DNA of 64,000 nt from G020348385 sp964538085 (GCA_964538085.1 CAZIDF010000007.1:62001-126000); one strand, 5' to 3'. Shown: positions 44,644-54,054, counted from the stretch's first letter. Numbers and translations: made by a program. Notes: generated by a model from the sequence alone, not told the origin.

Positions 44644-45633
44644 ATGAAAATAATAAAGATCTTCACCTTTTTGATTTTTGTATTTATCTTCACCAATAGC
44701 TGCGGTTCCAGGAACCAAGATAATTTTGACGCTGGGGCCGAGCCCAAGATAAAAATCGCTGTGATCCCCAAAGGGACGACACATGAATTCTGGAAGTCCA
44801 TTCATGCCGGAGCGCAACAAGCCGCCATCGAGTATGGAGTCGATATTTTGTGGAAAGGACCCCAAAAAGAAGATGACAGAGCGCAACAGATAACGGTTGT
44901 CGAAGATTTCATAAGCCGGGGAGTGGATGGGATCGTGCTCGCCCCTCTTGACGATCGAGCCTTGATGCGCCCTGTGCGGGATGCGGCCCGAGAAAAGATC
45001 CCGGTCGTGATCATCGATTCTGCTCTTCAAGGAGAGGATTTTATCAGCTTTGTTGCCACGGATAACTATCAGGGAGGCGTCCTGGCCGGGAGAAGAATGG
45101 GTGAGCTTCTCCAAGATAAAGGAAACATCTTCATGATCAGGTATCAGGCAGGTTCAGCCAGCACGACCAAAAGGGAAGCGGGATTTCTGGATACGATGAA
45201 TAAAGAATTTCCTGGGGTGAATTTTTTAGTACAGGATCAATATGCCGGAAGCACAACGGAAACGGCTTATCAACTGGGAGAAAACCTGCTCAATAGATTC
45301 CCCGATGTCGCTGGGATCTTCTGTCCCAACGAGTCCAGCACGTTCGGGATGCTCCGAGCGCTTCAGGAAGCTGGAAAGGCAGGAATGATCGTTTTTATCG
45401 GATTTGACAGCAGCCCCAAGCTAGTGCAAGGATTAAAAGAGGGCCATATACAGGGACTGGTGCTTCAGGACCCTGTCAAAATGGGCTACCTGGGTGTCCG
45501 TCAAATGGTCCTGCATCTCAAGGGTCAACAGATCGAAACCAGGATCGATACAGGTGTTTATATGGTCACGAATGAAAACATGGAGGATCCCCGGATGCAA
45601 TCCCTTTTGAAACCGGATCTGTCAAAAAACTGA
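44644..45633 (+). CDS. Sugar ABC transporter substrate-binding lipoprotein (RbsB-like)
   Basis: 329 residues from ATG 44644; a GTG/ATG frame to 44557 is rejected because the signal begins here (MKIIKIFTFLIFVFIFTNSC). Cys20 in TNSC is a lipobox. The periplasmic-binding protein type 1 fold follows: KIKIAVIPKGTTHEFWKSI, VDGIVLAPLDDRAL, VATDNYQGGVLAGRRMGELL, GIFCPNESSTFGMLRAL, FIGFDSSPKLVQGL. The first gene of an operon with ATPase and permease of ribose/galactose type. The sugar cannot be named from sequence. Confidence 0.9.
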   Translation: MKIIKIFTFLIFVFIFTNSCGSRNQDNFDAGAEPKIKIAVIPKGTTHEFWKSIHAGAQQAAIEYGVDILWKGPQKEDDRAQQITVVEDFISRGVDGIVLAPLDDRALMRPVRDAAREKIPVVIIDSALQGEDFISFVATDNYQGGVLAGRRMGELLQDKGNIFMIRYQAGSASTTKREAGFLDTMNKEFPGVNFLVQDQYAGSTTETAYQLGENLLNRFPDVAGIFCPNESSTFGMLRALQEAGKAGMIVFIGFDSSPKLVQGLKEGHIQGLVLQDPVKMGYLGVRQMVLHLKGQQIETRIDTGVYMVTNENMEDPRMQSLLKPDLSKN

Positions 45634-45638
45634 CCTCC

Positions 45639-47168
45639 ATGATGAATTCAACCCATCAGGCTGAACCCCTCCTTCGTATGGAACATATCAACAAGAGGTT
45701 CGGCGCTACCTGTGCGCTGGACGATGTTGATTTCGATCTCCTTAAGGGAGAAGTGCATGCCCTTATCGGTGAGAACGGAGCGGGAAAAAGCACGCTGGTC
45801 AAAATTCTCAGCGGTGCTGTTTTGCCGGACAGCGGTTCGATGATGTTGGAAGAGCGTTCCTTTGTCCCTTCCCATCCCCTTGATTGCCGAAGGCATGGGA
45901 TCGCCATGATTTACCAGGAACTCAACCTTGCCCCCGATCTCAGTGTCGAAGAGAATATTATGCTGGGGAGGGAGATCCATCAATTCGGTTTTGTCAAGAA
46001 AAAGACAATGCAAAGGGCGGTGGAAAGGATTCTGGAGTTTGTCCATCATCCAGAGATTGAACCCAACGTCCCAGTCAAAAAGTTAAGCGTTGGGGCGAAA
46101 CAGATCGTGGAAATCGCCCGGGCTTTAGTTGGGGAGGCAAAGGTCTTGATCATGGATGAGCCCACCAGCAGCTTGACTCAAGAGGACACCCATCGACTTT
46201 TTCAGATAATCGACAATCTGAAAAATCAGGGTGTCAGCATCATCTACATCAGCCATTTTTTAGAAGAGGTGCAGGAGGTTGCGGACCGATTCACCGTGCT
46301 TCGGGACGGGAAAAAAATTCACTCGGGCCAGATGGGAAAAACAAACCTGGATGACTTGATTCAGATGATGGTGGGACAAAAATTTGTGGAAATGTTCCCC
46401 CGTGTCGAACATGAAACCGGAGAGGTTATGCTTCAGTTGAACGGGATGAAGGGCAAGAGAATGACCGAAAGAGTAGATCTTGCTCTTCGGAAAGGAGAAA
46501 TACTCGGTGTGGCCGGTTTGATCGGTGCAGGTCGAACGGAAACGCTACGCACGATTTTTGGTTTAGATAAAATCGAGAAAGGATATCTTGTTGTGGGAGA
46601 TGCAAGGACAGATAAGGGCAAGCCCTGGATCAGAATAAGCCAGGGAATGGGCTTGTTGAGCGAGGATCGACAGGGGGAGGGCTTGGCCCTCTCTCTCTCC
46701 GTCGCCGACAATCTCACTCTCAGTCATTTTGCCCCATACAAGAAAGGGGGGCTACTCAGGTTGAAAAAGCGACGAAAAGCCGTCGAAAATTGCTTAAAAC
46801 AGGTCAAGATCAAAGCGTCTGATCCGGACCAGCCGGTAAATGGCTTGTCAGGAGGAAATCAGCAAAAAGTTGCGCTGGCTCGGTTGCTTCATCAGGAGGC
46901 GGATATCCTTCTTCTGGATGAACCTACACGCGGGATAGACGTGATGAGTAAATCCCAAATCTATGAATGGATGGGAAAACTCGTTCAGGGAGGCAAAGCC
47001 ATCATTTTTGTCAGCTCCTATCTGCCTGAACTGCTGGGCATTTGCGATAAGATCGCGGTTTTCCACAGAGGAAAACTCGTCGATTTCCGGCCGGTTGCCG
47101 ACTGGGATACACAAAGCATCATGACCGTGGCGACACTGGGTCGGGGGACCCATGAAAAACAGGCATGA
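45639..47168 (+). CDS. Sugar ABC transporter ATP-binding protein (RbsA-like, duplicated)
   Basis: 509 residues with two ABC domains. The first has Walker A GENGAGKST, signature LSVGAKQIVEIARAL and Walker B VLIMDEPTSSL. The second has a degenerate Walker A GLIGAGRTET but an intact signature LSGGNQQKVALARLL and ILLLDEPTRGIDV, the standard CUT2-class asymmetry. It starts 5 bp after the binding-protein gene and overlaps the permease gene by 17 bp. Confidence 0.94.
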   Translation: MMNSTHQAEPLLRMEHINKRFGATCALDDVDFDLLKGEVHALIGENGAGKSTLVKILSGAVLPDSGSMMLEERSFVPSHPLDCRRHGIAMIYQELNLAPDLSVEENIMLGREIHQFGFVKKKTMQRAVERILEFVHHPEIEPNVPVKKLSVGAKQIVEIARALVGEAKVLIMDEPTSSLTQEDTHRLFQIIDNLKNQGVSIIYISHFLEEVQEVADRFTVLRDGKKIHSGQMGKTNLDDLIQMMVGQKFVEMFPRVEHETGEVMLQLNGMKGKRMTERVDLALRKGEILGVAGLIGAGRTETLRTIFGLDKIEKGYLVVGDARTDKGKPWIRISQGMGLLSEDRQGEGLALSLSVADNLTLSHFAPYKKGGLLRLKKRRKAVENCLKQVKIKASDPDQPVNGLSGGNQQKVALARLLHQEADILLLDEPTRGIDVMSKSQIYEWMGKLVQGGKAIIFVSSYLPELLGICDKIAVFHRGKLVDFRPVADWDTQSIMTVATLGRGTHEKQA

Positions 47169-48144
47169 AGAAAAAATGAAAGAAAAAAAACGCATCCAAG
47201 CCCTGTTGAACTGGGTCGGGCCATTCTTGGGCCTCATTTTGGTGCTGGTCATTTTTTCTTCCATCCCTGAAGTTCAAGAACGATTTTTGAGGATATCGAA
47301 TCTGAAAAGCGTTGCCACCCAGTCCGTAATCGTGGCTCTCGGAGCCTTGGGAATGACATTTGTCATCATCAGCGGAGGTATCGACCTTTCTGCAGCCTCC
47401 AATATAGCTTTGGCCAGCGTTGTTACCGCTTTTGCCATCAACCTGGGCTTTTCTCCCGTGCTGGCTCTGCTTTTGGGCGTGTTGACCGGAGGGATAGTGG
47501 GATTGGTCAATGGCGCGCTCATCACTTCCCTGAGGCTGGTTCCCTTTATCGTGACACTCGGTATGCTGGGGATAGCCAGGGGACTGGCCAAATGGATGGC
47601 GGGTAACCAGAAGATCGATGCTCCGATCACATGGATCAATGAACTCATGGCGAAGAGTCCAAGACCCTCTTGGCTGCTCCTTGCTCCAGGTGTTTGGATC
47701 ATGATCATTTTTGCCGTTGCCACCGCTGTTATACTGCGTTACGCTGTCTTTGGAAGACACATTTTTGCCATCGGTTCGAACGAAGCGACGGCCCGGTTGT
47801 GCGGGATCCGGATCGGTCGAACCAAGATCCTTGTTTATACGATCGCTGGTCTATTCTGTGGCCTGAGCGGTGTGATGGAGTTTTCTCGCCTGACAGTGGG
47901 AGATCCTACGGTAGCCGTTGGGTTGGAGCTGGATATCATAGCCGCTGTGGTGATCGGGGGAGGGAGTCTAAGCGGCGGGGCTGGGAGTATCCTCGGCTCT
48001 ATGATCGGCGTTTTCATCATGGCGTTTCTTCGGAATGGATGCACCATGATGGGCTGGCCCAATTACATTCAGGAGATTATTATCGGAACGATAATCGTGG
48101 TCGCTGTGGCTTTGGACCAGATTCGCCACCGCCAGTCTACTTGA
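47152..48144 (+). CDS. Sugar ABC transporter permease (RbsC-like)
   Basis: 330 residues with about eight to ten hydrophobic segments. MTFVIISGGIDLSAASNIAL and, near the C terminus, VVIGGGSLSGGAGSILGSMI are the CUT2 permease signatures; the coupling loop contains AIGSNEATARLCGIRI. Start ATG 47152 lies within the ATPase gene; ATG 47176 is also possible. A single permease gene is present, so the pore would be a homodimer as in RbsABC. Confidence 0.92.
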   Translation: MKNRHEEKMKEKKRIQALLNWVGPFLGLILVLVIFSSIPEVQERFLRISNLKSVATQSVIVALGALGMTFVIISGGIDLSAASNIALASVVTAFAINLGFSPVLALLLGVLTGGIVGLVNGALITSLRLVPFIVTLGMLGIARGLAKWMAGNQKIDAPITWINELMAKSPRPSWLLLAPGVWIMIIFAVATAVILRYAVFGRHIFAIGSNEATARLCGIRIGRTKILVYTIAGLFCGLSGVMEFSRLTVGDPTVAVGLELDIIAAVVIGGGSLSGGAGSILGSMIGVFIMAFLRNGCTMMGWPNYIQEIIIGTIIVVAVALDQIRHRQST

Positions 48145-48252
48145 CACGAGAGGCTGCACTTGTCCTTATTAGAGGACATAAGTTCTTATCCTGTCTAGGG
48201 GGAGAGAAAATGGCATGGATTTTGCTTTTATGATGGATGGAAAGGAGGAAAG

Positions 48253-50316
48253 ATGAAAAAACACGGAATTTCGATCATCATCCTTTGCTTGGCCCTGTGT
48301 GTTTCCTTGGGTTTCTCCAATCCCCAGGAAGAAGAATATTACAGCCATGCCTTTTTGCGTTTGAATTATGTGAAAGGAGATGTTTTTCTCCAAAGAGCCG
48401 GGGATTTGGGCTACGAAGAAGGCACGGTCAATCTGCCTATCGTCGAAGGTGACAAGCTGGGAACTCGAGATGGCAGGGCCGAAATTCATTTCGGCAGAAA
48501 AAATTACCTGCGAGTCGATCAATACACCCAGATCGACTTTGTCAAGTTGCCTCAAAAAGGGGACGATCTTGTCAGTTTGCACTTGTTCTCCGGGAATATA
48601 TATCTGCGCGTTAGCTCCTTGAACACAGAAAAAGAATTCGAACTCCACAGTCCGGATGGATCCTTTTATATCCTAGAAGAGGGACTCTACCGTTTCGAAG
48701 TCAGAGATGACCAGGAAACGGCAATTTTTGTTGTAGAGGGAACTCTTGAAGCGACAGGTGAAGAGGGTTACGAAATAGTCCGGGCCGGAGAAAGATTGGT
48801 CTTGACCGATGGATTTTTCTCCTCCAGCCCTGATTATGTGTATGCAGCCAACGAGGATACTTTTTCAGAATGGAACAGAAGCCGCGACATCTTCCACAAC
48901 AGATATGTGAGGACGCGGTATTTGCCTGTTGATCTGTATGAATACGAAGGCGAATTGGCCTACTACGGCAACTGGGTGTATGAAAGGCCCTATGGGTATG
49001 TGTGGATTCCCGATGTGTATCACAACTCATGGAAACCCTATTACCATGGGAGATGGGTCTGGTATCCTGTCTGTGGATGGACGTGGTGTTCATATGAACC
49101 ATGGGGATGGTGTGTTTCCCATTACGGCCGATGGCACTGGAGAGGCGGACTGGGCTGGTATTGGATCCCGACCAGGAATTGGGGGCCTGCTTGGGTGCAC
49201 TGGTATTCCGGAGCCAATTACATCGGTTGGAGTCCGTTGAGTTATTACAATCGCCCTGTGGTCATCGTCAACAATCGGTTCTATGGGCAGCATTATGACC
49301 CATACTATCCGACCCATTCACGCGCTTTCACATATCTCCGCCGAGATCAACTTAGTGCCCGACATGTATCCAGAGCGGCGTTGGGTCAGTCTGGATTGTC
49401 GCAGCTCGGTAAAATCTCTTTGTCGTCCCAACAGCCGAATGTCCGACCAGTCTCAAGTGGAAACAATATCCAAAATTCTGCCGCATCGAAAGCTCTATCC
49501 CGGTCGAATATCCGTCCTGTTTCGAAGAACTATTCAACGGGAAAATCTCTCCAGCCCTCTTCCATCCGTTCAGAGGCATCCAGGATTTCCACCCGTGCAG
49601 GAATGGCCACCAGGAGCAGCCCTAGCTCGATTGAGAAAAAAGTGAGAACCACCACATCCATAAGAACTTCTCCGAATTCCCAATCCCAACTTGTACAAAG
49701 CCGGAGCTCCCGCTCTACGATAAAAACCTATCCATCCAGAAACAGTTCCAGCGTGAAAACGTACGGAAATGCTGCCGGAGACAGCCAAAGATCGATATCG
49801 GGTCTCAGTTCGCGGATATCCCGCACCACAAGCCAAAGTTCTTCATCCAAAACAGGAATAAGGTCTTATCCCAGTCAGTCCACTTCTGTCCGGAGCAACA
49901 GGACTTCACCGGCAACCAGAACCAGGACGAGCACGCCCACTTCTTCCAGGAGTTATAAATCGACTATAAAACAGTATTCTTCCAGCTATTCTTCCTCTAC
50001 CAAATCCCGCTCATCCAGCGTGTCCCGTTCATCCTATTCCTCCTCGCTCAGCCGGTACTCCCCGCAATCCCGTTCCAGTGTCAGCACGGCCCCTTCCCAG
50101 AGATATTCATCGAGCACATCGTCTACCAAGATCAGATCTTCTTCCAGCTCAAGGTCGTATTCCCCAGGTCGTGTATCCACGCCCAGGAGTTTTTCCTCCT
50201 CTCGTTCATTCAAGAGCCCATCGAGCTCTCGAGTCACTCGATCCTCTCCTTCCCGATCCACAAGTTCTCGCTCCTCCTCTAGACCGAGTTCCACAAAAAG
50301 AGTGAAGAAAAAGTAG
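48253..50316 (+). CDS. Secreted FecR-domain protein with Trp/Tyr-rich DUF6600-like repeats and Ser/Arg-rich tail
   Basis: 687 residues. A signal peptide (about 1-22) is followed by a FecR-like domain (about 38-185, LNYVKGDVFLQRAG then DGRAEIHFGRKNYLRVDQYT). A Trp/Tyr-rich segment (about 235-335, e.g. YGNWVYERPYGYVWIP and GWTWCSYEPWGWCVSHYGRW) matches the DUF6600 pattern. The last 300 residues are low-complexity Ser/Arg/Thr. GGAGG lies upstream of the ATG. The tail could bind polyanions such as LPS, DNA or polyphosphate; that is a guess. Base composition of the tail differs from its neighbours because of the bias. Confidence 0.8.
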   Translation: MKKHGISIIILCLALCVSLGFSNPQEEEYYSHAFLRLNYVKGDVFLQRAGDLGYEEGTVNLPIVEGDKLGTRDGRAEIHFGRKNYLRVDQYTQIDFVKLPQKGDDLVSLHLFSGNIYLRVSSLNTEKEFELHSPDGSFYILEEGLYRFEVRDDQETAIFVVEGTLEATGEEGYEIVRAGERLVLTDGFFSSSPDYVYAANEDTFSEWNRSRDIFHNRYVRTRYLPVDLYEYEGELAYYGNWVYERPYGYVWIPDVYHNSWKPYYHGRWVWYPVCGWTWCSYEPWGWCVSHYGRWHWRGGLGWYWIPTRNWGPAWVHWYSGANYIGWSPLSYYNRPVVIVNNRFYGQHYDPYYPTHSRAFTYLRRDQLSARHVSRAALGQSGLSQLGKISLSSQQPNVRPVSSGNNIQNSAASKALSRSNIRPVSKNYSTGKSLQPSSIRSEASRISTRAGMATRSSPSSIEKKVRTTTSIRTSPNSQSQLVQSRSSRSTIKTYPSRNSSSVKTYGNAAGDSQRSISGLSSRISRTTSQSSSSKTGIRSYPSQSTSVRSNRTSPATRTRTSTPTSSRSYKSTIKQYSSSYSSSTKSRSSSVSRSSYSSSLSRYSPQSRSSVSTAPSQRYSSSTSSTKIRSSSSSRSYSPGRVSTPRSFSSSRSFKSPSSSRVTRSSPSRSTSSRSSSRPSSTKRVKKK

Positions 50317-50368
50317 GGCCCTGCCGGATCGCAACCTCGATTTGCTGAGATTCTGCTCCAATTTCCTC

Positions 50369-50397
50369 TTTACTTTTATTTTTGGCAATGGTATAAA
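50369..50397 (+). promoter_or_regulatory. Promoter of the 248-residue lipoprotein gene
   Basis: TTTACT (50369-50374), 17-nt spacer, TATAAA (50392-50397), giving a leader of about 100 nt before the ATG at 50504. Confidence 0.5.
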
Positions 50398-50503
50398 ATA
50401 TTTTTGTTCCAAGAACGCCAAGGCTTTCTGGCGAATACAAAAAACAGATCTCCTGTTAGGAACTGTCGGCTAAGTTAAAGGCAAAGCATTGGAGGTATGA
50501 GCA

Positions 50504-51250
50504 ATGGCAATTCAAACGAACGCAAAGGGCAATATGTCCTGGTTTATCGGATCGATGCTGATCGCAATCCTTTTGGTCGCTTTCGGATCTGTTGCCTGTC
50601 AAAGGGCAGAGCAAGCGGAATCAGGAGAAGAAGCGGGTATGCAAGAAGGAATCATGCCTTTTGAAGGAACCGTGAAACTTGTCGTGGGCAAATATGTGTT
50701 TATCCCGGAAGCGAGTGGTTTTGATATCGTGATTCAGGGAAACTTGGAATCAGGCGATATCGGGGACCTGGTCAACAAAGAAGTGCGGGGAGAGGGAGAG
50801 ATCTCTTCAGATGTGCCCTCGGTCCTCGTTGCCAATACTCTTGAGATAAAGGGAGATTCCGGCGATTGGACCAGCATCTTTACGCGAACAGAAGATCTGG
50901 TACTGGATGATTTCTTGGATCTGAGTGACCGGGAAGAGTTTGTCATACTGGCCGATCTTTCCTATGACAAAAAAGATATTTGGGAAGAGAACGTGAAGGC
51001 CAGAGTCTACGGAACATTGGAAAAAAACGAAAATGGAGATAAAATAGCTGTATTCGATGAAGAGGGAAAAGAGATCGGCAAAGTTTTGGTCGATAGTTAC
51101 ACAGACTTTTGCCAGTTTTACCTGGAAAAATTGGGGCGTTTCGATAAATTTTGGTTTTATTTGAATGTAAAAGAGACAGTGGATTGGAGCCAGAGACGCA
51201 GGACACGAGAGATGTTCCATGCCGATGTGGTTTTTGCCGGTCTATTCTAA
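50504..51250 (+). CDS. Lipoprotein, function unknown
   Basis: 248 residues with an uncharged start, a membrane segment and a lipobox GSVAC (Cys32), then an acidic linker (AEQAESGEEAGMQEG). The folded part begins IMPFEGTVKLVVGKYVFIPE and includes a short OB-like stretch (VNKEVRGEGEISSDVPSV). No family was recognised. GGAGG lies about 9 nt before the ATG; the internal ATG at codon 11 is an alternative. A terminator follows. Confidence 0.75.
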   Translation: MAIQTNAKGNMSWFIGSMLIAILLVAFGSVACQRAEQAESGEEAGMQEGIMPFEGTVKLVVGKYVFIPEASGFDIVIQGNLESGDIGDLVNKEVRGEGEISSDVPSVLVANTLEIKGDSGDWTSIFTRTEDLVLDDFLDLSDREEFVILADLSYDKKDIWEENVKARVYGTLEKNENGDKIAVFDEEGKEIGKVLVDSYTDFCQFYLEKLGRFDKFWFYLNVKETVDWSQRRRTREMFHADVVFAGLF

Positions 51251-51298
51251 GCTAATCGGAGAGGCGCCTTAATCAAGGCATATTAATATATTTTCCCT

Positions 51299-51337
51299 GA
51301 GCCAGGAGAGTCTTTTGATTGTCTTGGCTCTTTTTTT
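51299..51337 (+). terminator. Rho-independent terminator after the lipoprotein gene
   Basis: GAGCCA and TGGCTC pair at the base of an extended hairpin, followed by seven T residues. Confidence 0.65.
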
Positions 51338-51392
51338 ATCAGGCCGAAGTCATAAAATCGGAAACACCTTTTAGCAGAAAGGAGACCGGGGT

Positions 51393-51812
51393 ATGAAGAA
51401 AAGATTTGTTTTAACATCACTGGTGATAGGTTCGATCTGGATCGGATTTTGTGCATCTTTCTATGTGAGCGGCCAGGATTCGGTCGATTATGCCAAGATC
51501 CTCGGCGGCTGGGATATGGAAGTGGATGCGGGAGGAGAGTATTTTTATCTTTCTTTTTCCATCGAAAAATCCGAGGAAGGAATAAAAGGTGCGATCAGTG
51601 AATCTTCTGGATTTTTTTCTAATGTTCCTCTCGAAAATATCCAATTCGACGGCAGGAATTTGAGCTTTGAAATGAATATACCTACGCCTCCCGATGGATA
51701 CAAAAATTTGGTGAAAGCTGCCCTTGAATTGACCGAAGGGAAATTCGAAGGAACGCTATCTGTCGAATCTTTAGGTTTATCTGCGGCAGCGACCGCAATA
51801 AAAAAAATCTGA
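51393..51812 (+). CDS. Small secreted beta-rich protein, function unknown
   Basis: 139 residues with a signal peptide (about 1-27, cleavage near SGQD). The mature part ILGGWDMEVDAGGEYFYLSF, IQFDGRNLSFEMNI and ELTEGKFEGTLSVE looks like an antiparallel barrel of lipocalin or DUF-type. GGAGACC lies before the ATG. Not assigned to a family. It is followed by an inverted-repeat-flanked amidase gene on the other strand. Confidence 0.75.
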   Translation: MKKRFVLTSLVIGSIWIGFCASFYVSGQDSVDYAKILGGWDMEVDAGGEYFYLSFSIEKSEEGIKGAISESSGFFSNVPLENIQFDGRNLSFEMNIPTPPDGYKNLVKAALELTEGKFEGTLSVESLGLSAAATAIKKI

Positions 51813-51888
51813 ATTATTAACGAAACTGCCTCCACCTTTAATTCCGATTCATTTAACGAGTCCTTCCCAACCTTAAATGTAGGGTGGC

Positions 51889-51903
51889 GTTGGGTGGGTT
51901 GGC
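51889..51903. repeat. Left inverted repeat flanking the amidase gene
   Basis: GTTGGGTGGGTTGGC matches the reverse complement of GCCAACCCACCCTAC at 53687-53701 in 14 of 15 positions. The last base is also the last base of the amidase stop codon. Confidence 0.5.
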
Positions 51904-53603
51904 TAGTCCTTTAATTCAGGATGCTTCAGATGGAAGCCTGTCGCATCTTGATAAGCTTTGGCCACACGAAGAGCCTTTCCTTCTTCGAAAAGACCGCCGA
52001 TAAACGTAATGCTCGTCGGATTTTCCTTGTCGTCGAAACCGTTGGGCACCACGACTGCAGGATGGCCTGTTAGGTTCGTGATGAGAAGGTTGTTGCCGCC
52101 ATAGGTGGGAGTGATGAACACGTCGATCCCTCTCATCTTTTCTGCCATTTTTTGCATCAAAAGTGTGCGTAGTCGATTGGCTTGAATATATTCGACCGCC
52201 GGGATAAATCTAGCTTGTCGAAAGGAGTTAGGCCAGGCCCCTTGTTCCTGTCTGACAAGGAGATCGTCTCTTCCACTCCGGGTGAGTTCATCAAAAGCAG
52301 CGGCGGCCTCTGCATTCAGGACAAAGGATATCGCTCTGACCGGGAATTCGGGCAGGTCCATCGGAATGAGCTCGATGTCCAGGGACCGGAGAGCTTCCAG
52401 CGCGGCTTGATCGTTTTCTTTGGTTCTCGATTTTTGTTCAAACACATTTTTTAAGTATCCCACACGTATATCCTGGAGGTCGGATGAAGGATCCCAGCCG
52501 AATGGGACATCGACAATGGTCAAGTCCTTTCCATCGGGTCCATGGATGGCATGAAAAACCAAGGCACAATCCTCAACGGTGCGGCAGATGGGCCCAATCT
52601 TGTCCATGCTCCAGCTCAAGGCCATGGCTCCATATCGGCTTACGCGACCATACGATGGCCTCAATCCTGTCACACCACATCGAGTACAAGGAGACACGAT
52701 CGAACCCAAGGTCTCTGTCCCTATGCCAAAGGCCACAAGGCCGGCAGATGTGGCTGCCGCCGATCCTGCAGAGGATCCGCTCGATCCTTGTTCGAGATTC
52801 CAGGGATTTTTTGTCTTTCCCCCGTACCAAACATCCCCCATCGCGAGGGCTCCCATCGTGAGTTTAGCGACCAACACAGCCCCTGCTTCCTCCAGCCGCT
52901 TCACCACTGTGGCATCCTCGTCGATGATCTGATCTTTGTAGGGCATGGCCCCCCAAGTGGTTCGGACTCCTTTTGTCGCCAAGAGGTCTTTTGCTCCCCA
53001 GGGTATCCCATGAAGAGGGCCTCTATAATGACCGTTCGCTATTTCTTCATCGGCTTTTGCGGCTTGTTCGAGAGCCGATTCTTCTGTCAAAGTAATGACG
53101 CATTCCAGACGAGGACCGAATTTTTTGAGCCGGTCGAGATATAATTTTGTGAGTTCGACCGATGTTATCTTGCGGGACCGGATCAGTTGTGCCAACGCGG
53201 TGACAGGATAAAAGGCAAGATCTTCGAATTTTTCCGGGACTTGGATCTCTAGATCCGTGGATATAGAAAAGAAAGGAGCTTCTTTGCTCAGGGACATCCC
53301 AGGCAAGACAGGATTGAATTGGATGGCTGGCGGAACATGATTTTCCAGCCTGACTCCCCGCATTTCTTCATAGCTGCCGAGATTTCTTCTCAAGCCCCTG
53401 AGCATCATTCTCCTTTCTTTCCCAGTGAACCGAAGGCCCGCCATCTTTTCTGCCGATTCGATGTCCTTGGTTGTCACCTTTTCAGCCCCCTTGAAGTAGT
53501 ACAGGGCGAAAGCTCCGCCAAAGATCAGAAGAGCGACCGAAAAGATGAAGATCGATATCCCTATTTTGGCCATTCCCCTTTTTTTTATCTTTTGGATCGA
53601 CAT
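51903..53603 (-). CDS. Membrane-anchored amidase (amidase-signature family)
   Basis: 566 residues. An N-terminal membrane helix (about 13-37) is followed by a short unassigned region and the amidase core (about 130-560). The Ser-cisSer-Lys triad is Lys205 (GAKDL), Ser277 (GSSGSSAGSAAA) and Ser301 (TLGSIVSP); spacing equals that of known members. GGAGG precedes the ATG. It is alone on the minus strand and bracketed by a 15-nt inverted repeat. It resembles GatA but has no GatB/GatC nearby, so it is more likely a hydrolase of an unknown amide than a tRNA amidotransferase. Confidence 0.88.
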   Translation of the reverse strand: MSIQKIKKRGMAKIGISIFIFSVALLIFGGAFALYYFKGAEKVTTKDIESAEKMAGLRFTGKERRMMLRGLRRNLGSYEEMRGVRLENHVPPAIQFNPVLPGMSLSKEAPFFSISTDLEIQVPEKFEDLAFYPVTALAQLIRSRKITSVELTKLYLDRLKKFGPRLECVITLTEESALEQAAKADEEIANGHYRGPLHGIPWGAKDLLATKGVRTTWGAMPYKDQIIDEDATVVKRLEEAGAVLVAKLTMGALAMGDVWYGGKTKNPWNLEQGSSGSSAGSAAATSAGLVAFGIGTETLGSIVSPCTRCGVTGLRPSYGRVSRYGAMALSWSMDKIGPICRTVEDCALVFHAIHGPDGKDLTIVDVPFGWDPSSDLQDIRVGYLKNVFEQKSRTKENDQAALEALRSLDIELIPMDLPEFPVRAISFVLNAEAAAAFDELTRSGRDDLLVRQEQGAWPNSFRQARFIPAVEYIQANRLRTLLMQKMAEKMRGIDVFITPTYGGNNLLITNLTGHPAVVVPNGFDDKENPTSITFIGGLFEEGKALRVAKAYQDATGFHLKHPELKD

Positions 53604-53686
53604 GGTGTTTTCCTCCTGAGATAGCCGGATGCCAATTTTGCCTCATCGCTTATACCATAGGAAAATATCGATGTCAAAAAGCCTTC

Positions 53687-53701
53687 GCCAACCCACCCTA
53701 C
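53687..53701. repeat. Right inverted repeat flanking the amidase gene
   Basis: GCCAACCCACCCTAC; partner of 51889-51903. Confidence 0.5.
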
Positions 53702-53770
53702 TCCTGCTAATAAGGATGTACAAAGGTTCGAAAGGATGCTATTTTTGTGAATGAAAGATTGTATAGCCAG

Positions 53771-54034
53771 TTTTTACGAATAATTCAGACAAACGGCATT
53801 TTTTATAAATAGTTCAGGTATCCTGGATTATTTACGGGCCAAGATTGCTGCAGCGACGAAAAAGCAGCCTATGAAGCTGTATATGTATACCGCGAATGGG
53901 CTGCAATGAAGTCGATGCGGTAAGATTGGCCTGTCCGCAGGATAAAAAATGACGATCTGTTTTATAATATAGCATGAAATTTTTGTTAGTGGAAAAATGA
54001 ATAGGCATCGGCATTTTTTATAAATAGTTCAGGT
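53771..54034. repeat. Cluster of AATAGTTCAGG-type repeats in a gene-free gap
   Basis: A 26-nt direct repeat beginning CGGCATTTTTTATAAATAG and ending TTCAGGT is perfect at 53794-53819 and 54009-54034. A degenerate copy (ACGAATAATTCAG) is at 53777-53789, and an inverted form (CCTGGATTATTT) starts at 53822, three bases after the first copy. The 451-bp gap 53604-54054 holds no credible gene. The pattern suggests remains of transposable-element ends, but no transposase is seen. Confidence 0.55.
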
Positions 54035-54054
54035 CGGGAAGGAGATTTTGTCCG

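Noticed and set aside
48210..48233. Seven-codon upstream frame with a strong GGGGGAGAG before the FecR-domain gene
   Set aside because: It is too short to separate from chance, and no attenuator-like hairpin follows.
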